Numbered from the stretch's first letter, positions 1 through 8,934 are shown. The stretch is 64,000 bases of DNA from JAVBOW01 sp031550615 (GCA_031550615.1 JAVBOL010000025.1:36419-100418), one strand, 5' to 3'. Numbers and translations are program-made. Notes: generated from the letters alone by a model not told the origin.

Positions 1-93
1 GGGCAAACGGTGGTCATAGTCACCCATGACGAGGGCCTCGCCGCACAGGCCGACCGCCGCATAGTGATGCGTGACGGCTTAATAACGGAATGA
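1..93 (+). CDS. ABC transporter ATP-binding protein, C-terminal fragment
   Basis: The window opens inside this gene; only the last 30 codons are present. They contain a V-T-H-D stretch, which fits the H-loop (switch histidine) of ABC ATPases, followed by an A-D-R-x-I-x-M-x-D-G ending. That ending is typical of the MacB/LolD type of ATPase that powers lipoprotein release or peptide/drug efflux permeases. The stop codon overlaps the next start codon (ATGA), so the two genes are probably cotranscribed. The subfamily is inferred from a short tail only. Confidence 0.75.
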   Translation, partial: GQTVVIVTHDEGLAAQADRRIVMRDGLITE

Positions 94-860
94 ATATGAG
101 TGAACTGCGCGACCACCTCGACCGCCTGGCCGACCGTTACAATTCAAGCGATTTCATAGAGGCCGACCCGATAAGCGTACCCCACATGTTTTCCTCGAAA
201 GGGGACATCGAGATCGCCGGGTTCCTCGCCGCGACCATAGCGTGGGGCAACCGCAAGGCTATCGTCAAAAGCGCCCGCCGCATGATGGACTACCTTGACG
301 GCAAACCTTATGATTTCGTGTTAAACGCCTCGGAGGGCGATCTCGCGCGCCTGGACGGTTACGTCCACCGCACCTTTAACGGAGGCGACCTGCGCACTTT
401 CGTACTCGCCCTCAGGCGCATGGAGCAGCTGCACGGCGGCCTCGGCGGTTTCTTCGAGCGTGAATACGCCCGCACGGGGAGCATTCCCGAAGTGCTGTCG
501 GCTTTCCGCCGCGAATTTTTCGCGCTCGACCATCTCCCCCGCGCGCAAAAGCATCTCTCGTCGATAGACAAAGGTGCGGCATGCAAACGCCTGAATATGT
601 TTTTAAGGTGGATGGTGCGCGAGGACGGGCGCGGGGTCGACTTCGGATTGTGGCGAAGCATTCCCGCCTCGGCGTTGTACCTGCCCCTGGACGTGCACAG
701 CGCGGCCATGAGCCGCGAACTGGGGCTGCTCACGCGCCGCCAGAACGACTGGCGCGCGGTAGACGAGGTGACCCGCACCCTGCGCGATTTCGATCCCGCG
801 GACCCGGTGAAATATGATTTCGCGCTCTTCGGCGCCGGGATCGACGGTTATCTGAAATAA
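90..860 (+). CDS. TIGR02757/DUF2400 family protein
   Basis: A 256-residue soluble protein without signal peptide or membrane segments. The N-terminal half, with an A-A-T-I-A-W-G-N-R-K motif around residues 47-56, is the hallmark of the TIGR02757 (DUF2400) family, which is widespread in Bacteroidota and has no firmly assigned biochemical role. The length matches the family. The start overlaps the stop of the preceding ABC ATPase by four bases and the stop lies two bases before trmN6, so it sits in a compact operon. Family assignment is confident; function is unknown. Confidence 0.85.
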   Translation: MNMSELRDHLDRLADRYNSSDFIEADPISVPHMFSSKGDIEIAGFLAATIAWGNRKAIVKSARRMMDYLDGKPYDFVLNASEGDLARLDGYVHRTFNGGDLRTFVLALRRMEQLHGGLGGFFEREYARTGSIPEVLSAFRREFFALDHLPRAQKHLSSIDKGAACKRLNMFLRWMVREDGRGVDFGLWRSIPASALYLPLDVHSAAMSRELGLLTRRQNDWRAVDEVTRTLRDFDPADPVKYDFALFGAGIDGYLK

Positions 861-862
861 CC

Positions 863-1570
863 ATGGACATTTTCCGCTTCAAGCGATTTTCGATCTCCCA
901 ACCTGCCGACGCGGGGATGAGGGTCGGCACGGACGGGGTGCTCATCGGGGCTTGGTGCAGGATAGAGGATGGGCAACGGCGCATGTTGGACGTGGGCACG
1001 GGGACGGGGCTGATCGCCCTGATGCTTGCGCAGCGTGCGCCCTGGGCTGCGGTGGACGCGATAGATATAAGCGCGGAGTGCTGCCGGATAGCGGCGGACA
1101 ACGCCGCCACGTCGCCCTTTGCCGGCCAGGTAAGCGTTATCTGCCGTCCGGTGCAGGAGCTCTGCGCCGCGCCGTATGACCATATAGTTTCCAATCCGCC
1201 CTATTTCACCGAGAGCCTGTTGCCGCCCTGTGAGGCCCGTACGGCGGCGCGCCACACGGCCACCCTACAGCATGGCGAACTGTTGGGATCGGTGGCCGGG
1301 CTGCTCTCGCCCGGCGGACGGTTTTCTGTGATCCTGCCCACCGACGCCGCCCTGCGCATGCAGGACCAGGCGCCTGGGCATGGGTTGCACCTGCAGCGCG
1401 CCGATGAGCTGCTCACGCGCGAAGGGCTTGCCCCCAAGCGCATAATGGCCGAATATGCCCTCACCCCGAACCCCATCCCGCAGCGCGGAGTGGTGACCAT
1501 ACACGATCCGTCGGGCGAATACACTGAGCAGTACCGGGCGTTGACGCGCGATTTTTACCTCAAATTCTGA
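863..1570 (+). CDS. trmN6: tRNA1(Val) (adenine(37)-N6)-methyltransferase
   Basis: A 235-residue SAM-dependent methyltransferase. A glycine-rich SAM-binding motif (D-V-G-T-G-T-G-L) lies near residues 41-48. The catalytic S-N-P-P-Y-F motif near residue 112 is the N-P-P-Y signature of N6-adenine methyltransferases acting on nucleic acid. Length and motif order match the YfiC/TrmN6 family, which modifies A37 next to the anticodon of tRNA1(Val) in the cytoplasm. The closely similar PrmC/HemK group methylates release factors at the same motif, but the overall sequence (an early Q-P-A-D-A-G-M-R-V-G-T-D-G segment) fits TrmN6 better. Confidence 0.88.
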   Translation: MDIFRFKRFSISQPADAGMRVGTDGVLIGAWCRIEDGQRRMLDVGTGTGLIALMLAQRAPWAAVDAIDISAECCRIAADNAATSPFAGQVSVICRPVQELCAAPYDHIVSNPPYFTESLLPPCEARTAARHTATLQHGELLGSVAGLLSPGGRFSVILPTDAALRMQDQAPGHGLHLQRADELLTREGLAPKRIMAEYALTPNPIPQRGVVTIHDPSGEYTEQYRALTRDFYLKF

Positions 1571-1578
1571 AAATTTCC

Positions 1579-1586
1579 TATCTTTG
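1579..1586 (+). promoter_or_regulatory. Bacteroidota -7 promoter box (TATCTTTG)
   Basis: TATCTTTG matches the TAnnTTTG -7 consensus recognised by the Bacteroidota primary sigma factor and lies 21 bases upstream of the ATG at 1608. No clear TTTG -33 box was seen at the expected distance. Confidence 0.55.
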
Positions 1587-1607
1587 CTTATCCAACACGA
1601 TTAAGAT

Positions 1608-2459
1608 ATGAAAAGAATTATGACGATAGTGGCCGCATGCCTGTTTGCGGCGGGGGCGTATGCCCAGGGCGGACTGCCCGCAACGGTTATAGAGGTCACA
1701 CTCGACGTCGAGGTGCAGACCATACGCACGGGCCCCTATGCCCGTTTTGCGCAGAAATTCTTCGGCGTGATGGCGCCCCTGAGCGACAAGCGCATCGCGA
1801 CCGTCTCGGGTGCGTCGCTCGACTATTCGGTGCACGGGCAACCCGCCGCGGCCCAGCCCTCTGCCTTCGGTCAACCCGCAGGTATGCAGGTGGTTTCCCA
1901 TACTAAGAACCTTACCGAATTCGTGAAAGTGCCCATAGACAGGCGCGACTTCACCGAGCGTCCGCTCGAAGAGGCCGCCCGCGAGGCCGCCGCGACGATA
2001 TTCGCGCTGCGCAAGCACCGCATCGAACTTATAACGGGCAATGCCGGCGAGAACGTCTTCGGGGCCGGCCTTCCCGCCGCGCTGGCCGAACTCGACCGCC
2101 TCGAAGAGGAGTACCTCTCGCTTTTCATGGGCAAGCAGACGCGCCAGACTTTCCGCCACACCTTCGCCGTAACGCCCGAAAAGGGCGAGGCCACGCATGT
2201 GGTATGCCGTTTTTCACCCACGGACGGGGTGCTCTCCGCCGACGATCTGAGCGGCAGCCCCATACTTTTAGAGATGAAGGCCGACGCGCCGCCTGTGGCC
2301 CCGGCACCCGCCAAGCAGCCCAAGGGAGCGCCCGCACCGGTGTGGAAAGATTTTCCCGCACAGGTCAGCTGCCGCCTTTTGGAGGGCATGAACCAACTCG
2401 CCGCGGCACGCATCCCCGTAAACCAAATGGGGTATTCGCTGCAAATACCTGCAAACTAA
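1608..2459 (+). CDS. DUF4831 family secreted protein
   Basis: A 283-residue protein with a cleavable signal peptide (hydrophobic core then A-Y-A-Q, cleavage near residue 20). The body resembles the DUF4831 family of Bacteroidales: an opening segment on parameters of outer-surface type, a central Y-x-x-L-F-M-G segment followed by a V-T-P-E strand, and a C-terminal R-I-P-V-N-Q-M-G-Y region. A proline/alanine-rich linker lies around residues 228-245. Such proteins are exported to the periplasm or outer membrane; no function is known. It has its own -7 box. Family identity is from memory of the family pattern, so moderate confidence. Confidence 0.68.
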   Translation: MKRIMTIVAACLFAAGAYAQGGLPATVIEVTLDVEVQTIRTGPYARFAQKFFGVMAPLSDKRIATVSGASLDYSVHGQPAAAQPSAFGQPAGMQVVSHTKNLTEFVKVPIDRRDFTERPLEEAAREAAATIFALRKHRIELITGNAGENVFGAGLPAALAELDRLEEEYLSLFMGKQTRQTFRHTFAVTPEKGEATHVVCRFSPTDGVLSADDLSGSPILLEMKADAPPVAPAPAKQPKGAPAPVWKDFPAQVSCRLLEGMNQLAAARIPVNQMGYSLQIPAN

Positions 2460-2463
2460 CCGT

Positions 2464-3090
2464 ATGACGGAGCGCATGGCCGAGCTGCTGCGCGAGTTGC
2501 GCAGACAGACCAACGGCGCGGTGGTCGGCGATATGCACAGCCGCGGGATAGACTATCCGCTCTCGTACGGCGTGTCTGCGGCTGACGTCAAAGCGCTGGC
2601 AGCCCGTTACGCCCCCGACCATGCTTTCGCCCGGCTGCTTGCCTCACAACAGGTGCGCGAGTTGCGCATGGCGGCATATTATATCGCCGATCCGGCCCTA
2701 GTCTGCCCCACTGAGGCTTGCTGGGCGGAGAGCATAACGACTGCCGAGTTGGCTGAGCACGCCGCGATGCTGATCGGTCAAAGTCCATGTGCTGAAGATT
2801 TTGTAGTGCAATGGCTCACAACGGAGCGACCCCTGTTGCAATACGCCGCCCTTCTTTCCGGGGCGAAGGCCTTGGCGGCGGGACCCTCAGGGTGGGATAC
2901 CCCGCGCCTGGTGGCACTTATCAAGCCCCTTGTCGGCGGAGCCGTGCCTGGGCGCGGTATCGAGGCGTTTGTGGCCCGGCTGTGGCAGAAGTTACCCGCG
3001 GCGCGCGGTGCGCTCGGTGAGCTGACCGCCCATATCCGGGCGCGGGATCCGGACCTGTGGGCCCGTCTGGAGTGGCAACTCTCAGATTAA
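2464..3090 (+). CDS. AlkD-like HEAT-repeat DNA alkylation repair family protein
   Basis: A 208-residue, all-helical cytoplasmic protein. The pattern Y-G-V-x-A-x-D-V-K-A-L-A, then a V-R-E-L-R-M-A-A-Y-Y-I-A-D-P segment, is the repeat pattern of the AlkD/DNA alkylation repair family, whose members are ALK-motif HEAT-repeat glycosylases removing positively charged alkylated bases. It is somewhat shorter than typical AlkD (about 230 residues). It begins four bases after the DUF4831 gene. Catalytic residues could not be placed with certainty, so it may be a non-enzymatic relative. Confidence 0.6.
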   Translation: MTERMAELLRELRRQTNGAVVGDMHSRGIDYPLSYGVSAADVKALAARYAPDHAFARLLASQQVRELRMAAYYIADPALVCPTEACWAESITTAELAEHAAMLIGQSPCAEDFVVQWLTTERPLLQYAALLSGAKALAAGPSGWDTPRLVALIKPLVGGAVPGRGIEAFVARLWQKLPAARGALGELTAHIRARDPDLWARLEWQLSD

Positions 3091-3138
3091 CGGCACGTTA
3101 TTGGCATAGATCGAAAAACTCTCAAAAACTTTATATTT

Positions 3139-3549
3139 ATGGGCTTCTTATCTGATTTCAAAAGTTTCGCCATGCGCGGCAACGTGGTCGACATGGCAGT
3201 CGGTATCATCATCGGCGGCGCGTTCGGCAAGATCGTCAGTTCGCTTGTGGCCGACGTTATCATGCCCCCTATCGGGGTGGTGCTCGGCGGCGTGGATTTC
3301 TCCGACCTGGCCGTTACGATAAAACACGCCACCGAAACCACGGCGGCGGTTACGATCAACTACGGCACTTTCATCCAGACGATCATCGACTTTTTGATAA
3401 TCGCGATGGCGATCTTCTCGATGGTAAGGGTGATGAACAAGCTGCACCTGCAAAATACCCCCGAGCCGGCGCCCGCACCCGATCCCGAGCCTTCGAAAGA
3501 GGAAAAGTTGCTTGCCGAGATACGCGACATACTCAAAGAGAAGAAATAA
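3139..3549 (+). CDS. mscL: large-conductance mechanosensitive channel MscL
   Basis: A 136-residue inner-membrane protein that forms a homopentameric pore opening under membrane tension to protect against hypo-osmotic shock. The N-terminal amphipathic helix, the first transmembrane helix with the R-G-N-V-V-D-M-A-V-G-I-I-I-G motif (residues 14-27), and the second transmembrane helix near residues 78-98 are all present. A Pro/Ala/Glu-rich cytoplasmic tail ends in a charged helix. Length matches the family (about 136). Monocistronic by spacing. Confidence 0.97.
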   Translation: MGFLSDFKSFAMRGNVVDMAVGIIIGGAFGKIVSSLVADVIMPPIGVVLGGVDFSDLAVTIKHATETTAAVTINYGTFIQTIIDFLIIAMAIFSMVRVMNKLHLQNTPEPAPAPDPEPSKEEKLLAEIRDILKEKK

Positions 3550-3657
3550 TCACGCGGCGGACAGGGCGTGTAAACGTCCGTCACACCTCATATAACAGAA
3601 TGTCCCACCACCTGCGGCGGGGCATTGTGTTATTTTGTACCATAAACTTCTTTGCCC

Positions 3658-5160
3658 ATGAAACTGCTCAGCCTTTTGTTGACGGCGCTGTCAGCCGTCC
3701 CGGCCTTTGCCGCCGCACCCTACCCGTTGGCCCCGTTCGAGCGCCCCGACACGCTCTATACTGTGAGCGTGGACGGCGTGCAGGTCGACCTGCACCGCTT
3801 CGCCGACGTTTTGTGGGTGGGCGTGGAGGACGGCAAACAGGTTGTAATAACCACCCGCTTGCCCCGCCTCACACAGGCCGAGGTAAGCCCCAAGGCGCAT
3901 AAGATAGCCGTCAAACTCGACGAGAAACAGCGGCGGTGCAGTTTCGCCATCCCCGGGCAGGGACACTATGTGGTGCGCCTGGACGGGCACAGGCTCTTCC
4001 TTTTTGTGGGAGAGGCACCGGCGACACCCGCCGGTGCGTTGGCCGTTACCGACTTCGGGGCCGACCCTACCGGTAAAACCGTCTGCACGGCGGCTTTGCA
4101 ACGCGCCCTCGACCAGGCGGCGGAGAAAGGTCGCACGCTCTGTTTCCCTGCCGGGATATACAGGACGGGTACGATACGCATACCCTCGCATTCGCGCGTT
4201 TACCTCGCACCCGGCTCTGTGATACGCGCATCGGACAACAAGGCCGACCTGCCTGACGACGCCGACCGTCCCGTGCGCCCGGCGGACAGCCCCGCGAACG
4301 CCAACAACGGCGAGTGGATGACATTCAGCCGCCTTATCTGGGTCGACGGGGCTACCGATATACAGATAACCGGCAGCGGAGTGATAGACGGCAACGGGGC
4401 GCACCTGCGCTCACGAGGCAAACCGGCCAACCTGATCCGTATACGCAACTCATCTGACGTGCTTATAAGCGGCGTGGTGCTCTCAAATCCAGCGGCCTGG
4501 AACACCCACATACTGCACAGCGAACGGATAACGATGCATAACGTTAAGATACTCAACGACCCCGCGGTGGCCAACGGCGACGGGATAGACCCCGACGCTT
4601 CGCGGCAGGTCGAAATATCCGGCTGCTTTATGTATTGCAGCGACGACAACGTAGCGGTCAAATCGACCAATAACGGCGGTTTTCTGCGCGACGTGCAGGA
4701 TATCCGGGTGTGCGATAACGTGCTGCTCACGCGCAAATCGTCGCTCAAGGTGGGCACGGAAACGCGCGCGGCCAACATGCGCGGCATCACCTTCGAGAAT
4801 AACGACGTGGTGGAGGCCGACCGTGCTATGGCGCTCTACTGCTATGATGGGGCGGTTTTCAGCGACATACGCTACGTCGGCAACCGCGTGGAGCGCAATT
4901 GGCGCGACAGCGGACGCAAAGCCATCGACTTCGGCATCAAGAACCGCCTCGGCGCGGGACGCATCGAGGGGGTGCTGATAAAGGATTGCTCATTCGCCGA
5001 GGCTTTCCCCCTGAGTTCGTCGCTGGCGGGGCTCGACGCTTCACACCGCATTACGGGCGTGGTCTTCGATAACGTGCGTATGGAGGGGCGCAAGGTGACC
5101 AACGAAACCGAAGCGCGGATCATAAGGAATAATTTCGCCGATCCGGTAGTGTTTAAATAA
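3658..5160 (+). CDS. GH28-like right-handed beta-helix glycoside hydrolase
   Basis: A 500-residue exported enzyme; ATG at 3658 is chosen over an upstream TTG because it opens a clean signal peptide ending A-F-A-A-A. Residues about 125-200 carry a Pectate_lyase_3-type start (V-T-D-F-G-A-D-P-T-G-K). The polygalacturonase core follows: N-G-D-G-I-D-P-D then C-S-D-D-N-V-A-V-K-S, equal to the N-T-D and D-D catalytic motifs of GH28. Where classical polygalacturonases have G-H-G this protein has K-V-G-T-E-T, a variant that may signal an exo-acting or other specificity. It probably hydrolyses alpha-linked galacturonide or a rhamnogalacturonan fragment in the periplasm. Fold confident, exact substrate not. 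Confidence 0.8.
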   Translation: MKLLSLLLTALSAVPAFAAAPYPLAPFERPDTLYTVSVDGVQVDLHRFADVLWVGVEDGKQVVITTRLPRLTQAEVSPKAHKIAVKLDEKQRRCSFAIPGQGHYVVRLDGHRLFLFVGEAPATPAGALAVTDFGADPTGKTVCTAALQRALDQAAEKGRTLCFPAGIYRTGTIRIPSHSRVYLAPGSVIRASDNKADLPDDADRPVRPADSPANANNGEWMTFSRLIWVDGATDIQITGSGVIDGNGAHLRSRGKPANLIRIRNSSDVLISGVVLSNPAAWNTHILHSERITMHNVKILNDPAVANGDGIDPDASRQVEISGCFMYCSDDNVAVKSTNNGGFLRDVQDIRVCDNVLLTRKSSLKVGTETRAANMRGITFENNDVVEADRAMALYCYDGAVFSDIRYVGNRVERNWRDSGRKAIDFGIKNRLGAGRIEGVLIKDCSFAEAFPLSSSLAGLDASHRITGVVFDNVRMEGRKVTNETEARIIRNNFADPVVFK

Positions 5161-5195
5161 AAAAGGCTGCAACCTGAAAGTTGCAGCCTTTTTTT
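5161..5195. terminator. bidirectional intrinsic terminator
   Basis: A 13-base stem (5161-5173 with 5180-5192) closes a 6-base loop and is flanked by an A-run on one side and T-run on the other. It separates the convergent GH28-like and GH105 genes and can serve both. Confidence 0.9.
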
Positions 5196-6377
5196 CTAAT
5201 TCAATTTTTCTAATATCAGGCCCGCTAAAAGCATCGGCGCGACCCCCTTGTTGTCGTTGGGGTTGATGCGCTCGTTGACGTAGTAGCCGTACGACCCGTC
5301 GCGGTTGCCGCGTCCACCGAGCCCCGCTCCGCCGCAGATATCCTTCATCACCATCTCGGGCGCTTTGGCGTCGAAGAAGTGCTTCTGCATGGTCTTGAAA
5401 GTCTTTTCGGCCACCGCGTAATAGGATTTATCTATATAGCCCTTGGATGCGGCCTTGGCCATAGTGTAGACGAACATCGCCGAGGCCGATCCTTCGAGGT
5501 AGTTGCCCTCGCGGCCCGGGTACTCCATCACCTGCCACCAGAGCCCCGTAGCGGGATCGGCGTTGCGCACGATGGCGGCGGAGAGCTCACGCAATATGGC
5601 GACCAGCTCCACGCGCCCCGGATGGTCGGCGGGCAGGTAGTCGAGCACGTCGACAAGCGCCATGTGGTACCAACCCACTGCGCGTCCCCATACGTGGTGC
5701 GAAAGTCCCGTCTGGGGGTCGCACCAATACATCTTGCGGCTCTGGTCCCAGGCGTGGTACATCAGGCCGGTCTTCGGGTCGCGCGTGTTGCGGTAGGCGA
5801 GGCGCAGTTGCAGTACGGCCTGGTCCGCCCACTCGGGGGCGTTGTAGTAGCGGGCGTACATGGCCATGAAGGGCGAGGCCATGTAAAGCCCGTCGAGCCA
5901 CATCTGGTTGGTGTAGATCTGCTTGTGCCAGTAACCGCCGTCCAGGTTGCGAGGATGGCCCTCCAGTTGTTTGATGAACGGCTCGATGGCCTTGCGGTAG
6001 TTCTCCTGCCCGGTGTGCTGGTGCAGCACGATCAGGCTGCGGGCGGGCTGCACGCGGTCCAGGTTATACTCTTCGATCTTGTAGCCGCTTATATTGCCCT
6101 GCGCGTCGACGTAGTGGTCGGTGAAGGCGCGCATGTAGTTATAGTAGGCCTCGTTTCCGGTAGCCTTGTAGAGGTCGAAATATACGCGGGCCAGCATCGC
6201 AAGGTCGTACGCCCAACTCGCCTTGGCCTTGCCGTCGGGACCGATATTGGCCGCCACGGGGTTCTGGCGCATGAAGGAATCGGCGAAGCGCAGCGTGAAA
6301 GAGTCTTTCTGCGCCTGTGCCGCGAGGGCAATGCCGCAGGTGGCGACCGCCAGTGCTATTTTTCTGAAGATGGCCAT
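5196..6377 (-). CDS. GH105 unsaturated (rhamno)galacturonyl hydrolase
   Basis: A 393-residue exported protein of the (alpha/alpha)6-barrel GH88/GH105 clan. The start is ATG at 6377, overlapping the PL10 stop by one base (TAATG), and a signal peptide follows (A-L-A-A-Q-A-Q). The motif M-W-L-D-G-L-Y-M-A-S-P-F holds the catalytic Asp (about residue 162), and H-H-V-W-G-R-A-V-G-W-Y is the second conserved block. The family hydrolyses the 4,5-unsaturated uronate left at the non-reducing end by polysaccharide lyases, so it completes the work of PL1 and PL10 here. GH105 rather than GH88 is inferred from the pectin context. Confidence 0.92.
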   Translation of the reverse strand: MAIFRKIALAVATCGIALAAQAQKDSFTLRFADSFMRQNPVAANIGPDGKAKASWAYDLAMLARVYFDLYKATGNEAYYNYMRAFTDHYVDAQGNISGYKIEEYNLDRVQPARSLIVLHQHTGQENYRKAIEPFIKQLEGHPRNLDGGYWHKQIYTNQMWLDGLYMASPFMAMYARYYNAPEWADQAVLQLRLAYRNTRDPKTGLMYHAWDQSRKMYWCDPQTGLSHHVWGRAVGWYHMALVDVLDYLPADHPGRVELVAILRELSAAIVRNADPATGLWWQVMEYPGREGNYLEGSASAMFVYTMAKAASKGYIDKSYYAVAEKTFKTMQKHFFDAKAPEMVMKDICGGAGLGGRGNRDGSYGYYVNERINPNDNKGVAPMLLAGLILEKLN

Positions 6378-7480
6378 TATTTCTGCGCTTTTTCCCATTT
6401 GGCGTAATCCGACAGCACCTTTTTCAGGCCGGTGTTGTACCAGCTGTAACCGGTGCGACGTTCGTGGTTGACCTCGGCCAGCGTAGCCACGACCACTCCG
6501 TCGCGGCGGCAGAAGAAGGGTTGCTGCGTCTTAAGATCGTAATAACGCGCCCAATATGGGGTCTTGCTGCCCGGGTCGCTGACCACGACCATGTCGCCCT
6601 GCTTGCCGGTGCGCTCGTTGATAAGGGGGCTCTCCTTGTCGAAGACCACCTTGATCCCTTCGATCTTATGCTCGTCGATCCATTTGGCTGCGGTGCGGAT
6701 AGCATCCTTAATCTCGGGCGAGGGGTTGGGTATGGTCATCAGGTAGGTGATGATGTAACCGCTTTCGACCGGGCAGAGCGAGGGCAGCTCATACGAACGC
6801 GCCTTCTTGGGGGCGAGGGTCACGTGGTCGTGCTGCTGGCACCACGCTGTTTTTTTGCCGTCGATGACGATCTGCGCGCGCAGGATCATGTCGACCGCCC
6901 TGTCGAGTGCCGCCTGTGCCTTTTCGCGCGTGGTTTTGTCTACCCATGCGAAGTCGGGGTTGTTGTCCACCACCAGGCGCAGGGTCTCCATCGCGCCGGT
7001 GCTCACCTCGTCGTTGAATGTGATCGCGTCCACATCCCAGCCGCGCCAGCCTCCGGAGGCGTTCTGTAACTCGATCACGTATTGCAGTCCGCGCGAGGCC
7101 GACTCCACGTAGCGCTTGTCGCCGGATTGTGCGTAAGCCCTGGCGAGGTAGACGATCTGGGGGTAGGTGTTGCGGTTGTCAAGGGTGCTGTACATGCGGC
7201 TTTTCTTCTCGGCGCTGAGATTTTCGCGCATACTGGCGACGTCGTATTTGCCCAGTATGTCGATGTTCTTGGGCCATCCGCCGTCGGCGTTCTGCCATGC
7301 CACGAGGTTGTCGGCGATGCCTTTGTACTGCTCGGGCGCGTAACGCTCACAGGGGTACTTTTTATCCAGATGTTCGTTATTCCAGTGGTTTATCCCGTCG
7401 GTGAAGTTGTCGAGGGATATCGCCTGGCCGTAGCTTGCGCCACAGGCCAGCAGCATGATCGCGAGAAGTAGTTTTTTCAT
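6377..7480 (-). CDS. PL10 family pectate lyase
   Basis: A 367-residue secreted enzyme with a signal peptide ending A-S-Y-G-Q. It shows family-10 landmarks: N-A-D-G-G-W-P-K-N-I near residue 64, T-L-D-N-R-N-T-Y-P-Q-I near residue 102, and T-A-W-C-Q-Q-H-D followed by A-R-S-Y-E-L. PL10 enzymes cleave de-esterified homogalacturonan by Ca-dependent beta-elimination. The length corresponds to a single catalytic domain. It is the middle gene of the sulfatase-PL10-GH105 operon, 12 bases after the sulfatase stop and overlapping GH105 by one base. Confidence 0.95.
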   Translation of the reverse strand: MKKLLLAIMLLACGASYGQAISLDNFTDGINHWNNEHLDKKYPCERYAPEQYKGIADNLVAWQNADGGWPKNIDILGKYDVASMRENLSAEKKSRMYSTLDNRNTYPQIVYLARAYAQSGDKRYVESASRGLQYVIELQNASGGWRGWDVDAITFNDEVSTGAMETLRLVVDNNPDFAWVDKTTREKAQAALDRAVDMILRAQIVIDGKKTAWCQQHDHVTLAPKKARSYELPSLCPVESGYIITYLMTIPNPSPEIKDAIRTAAKWIDEHKIEGIKVVFDKESPLINERTGKQGDMVVVSDPGSKTPYWARYYDLKTQQPFFCRRDGVVVATLAEVNHERRTGYSWYNTGLKKVLSDYAKWEKAQK

Positions 7481-7492
7481 TATGGTTAAAGG

Positions 7493-8914
7493 TTATTTGG
7501 TTTGCGTGTCGAGAAGCGGTACGGGAAAATCGGCGCTCGGGGTGCGCATGGTGATGAACAGCGTGCGTGCCCGCGCCACAAGGTCGGGGCGTACGGCGGC
7601 CAGGTCGCGGCTTTCGGCGGGATCCGAGGTGAGGTCGTATATCTCTATCGGCCTGTCCGCGCCGTAGCGCACAGCCTTGTATCCGCCCAGCCGCACCGCT
7701 TGCAGCATGACGCCTTTCGAGGTGGGGTATTCCCAGTAGAGCGCCTCGTGTTTGCGCTGTTTTTTACTTTGTCCGCGCAATTCGGGCAGGAATGATAGCC
7801 CGTCCGAGGGGCGCGGTTCGGACACGGAGGCGATCTGGCTTAGGGTTGGCATCACGTCCCAGAATGCGCACGGCAGGTCGGAGACGCTGCCCGGGGCTAC
7901 CTGTGCGCTCCAACGCACGATAAAAGGCACGCGGATGCCGCCCTCGTAGAGGTCGCGCTTGATGCCGCGGCGTGAGCCCGAGCCGTTGAAGTAGGCGGGA
8001 TCGCCGCCGCCCGAGTCGTGCGGACCGTTATCCGAGGAGAACATTATGATGGTGTTGCCGGCGATGCCCAACTCATCCAGCAGCGCCATGATCTCGCCGA
8101 TATGGCGGTCCATGCGCGTTATCATGCCCACGAATGCGGCGTGGGGAAACTCCTGCGAACGCACCGTCGAGCGGGCCGGCGCCACGAATGGTGTTTCGGG
8201 GTCGTAGCGCCCTATGAATGGCTGCAGGTCGTCTTGCGGCACGAGCAATTCGGAATGGGGGATGGTGTAGGGCAGGTAAAGGAAGAAGGGCCGCGAGGCA
8301 TTGGCTTTTATAAACTCCTTACTCTCGTGCGTGAACAGGTCGTTAGCGTAGAGGCCGCACGCGCCGTTCTGGTTTTCCGCGATGTCGAAACGCTCCTCGC
8401 CGCGGTGCATGAACGGCGGGTAGTGGTTGTGCGCGTCCTGCTGGTCGAGGAAACCGACGAATGAGTCGAAGCCTTTTTTCAGTGGGGTGGCGTCGGACTT
8501 GTCGGTGCCCAGGCCCCATTTGCCGAAAATGGCCGTGGCGTAGCCCGCACCGTGCAGCATCTGGGCTATGGTCATATCCTCAGGGGTGAGGTTGACGCGC
8601 CGGTTGGTCGTAAGCGAGCGGTTTTCGCGCACGGTGCCGTGCCCGGTGTGCCGGCCCGTCATCAGGGCGCAGCGCGAGGGGGCGGACACGCCGCTGCCGG
8701 CGTAGTGGTTGGTAAAGCGCATGCCCTGTGAGGCCAGACGGTCGATGTTGGGCGTCGTGAAACGCTTCTGCCCGTAGCACGACAGGTCGCCCCAGCCCAG
8801 GTCGTCGGCAAGGATATAGATGATATTTGGTCGCTGCTGGGTTTCGGCTTTTGGGGCGGCATGCGCCCCGGGCGCGAGGGCGGGCAGCAGGGCGGCGCAG
8901 AGTAATCGTTTCAT
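7493..8914 (-). CDS. S1-family sulfatase (Ser-type)
   Basis: A 473-residue exported sulfatase. After a signal peptide, I-I-Y-I-L-A-D-D-L-G-W-G-D supplies the first metal-binding aspartates. The activation motif is S-A-P-S-R-C-A-L-M-T-G-R, with Ser77 in the position converted to formylglycine. A Ser-type motif needs a radical SAM maturase (anSME), which is not encoded in this window. It leads the operon with PL10 and GH105 and has a good -7 box upstream. Sulfatases are not expected for plain land-plant pectin, so the enzyme may trim a sulfated uronate glycan or host sulfoglycan; its linkage specificity cannot be read from sequence. Confidence 0.93.
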   Translation of the reverse strand: MKRLLCAALLPALAPGAHAAPKAETQQRPNIIYILADDLGWGDLSCYGQKRFTTPNIDRLASQGMRFTNHYAGSGVSAPSRCALMTGRHTGHGTVRENRSLTTNRRVNLTPEDMTIAQMLHGAGYATAIFGKWGLGTDKSDATPLKKGFDSFVGFLDQQDAHNHYPPFMHRGEERFDIAENQNGACGLYANDLFTHESKEFIKANASRPFFLYLPYTIPHSELLVPQDDLQPFIGRYDPETPFVAPARSTVRSQEFPHAAFVGMITRMDRHIGEIMALLDELGIAGNTIIMFSSDNGPHDSGGGDPAYFNGSGSRRGIKRDLYEGGIRVPFIVRWSAQVAPGSVSDLPCAFWDVMPTLSQIASVSEPRPSDGLSFLPELRGQSKKQRKHEALYWEYPTSKGVMLQAVRLGGYKAVRYGADRPIEIYDLTSDPAESRDLAAVRPDLVARARTLFITMRTPSADFPVPLLDTQTK

Positions 8915-8934
8915 TGTCTGTCGGGGTTATAATG

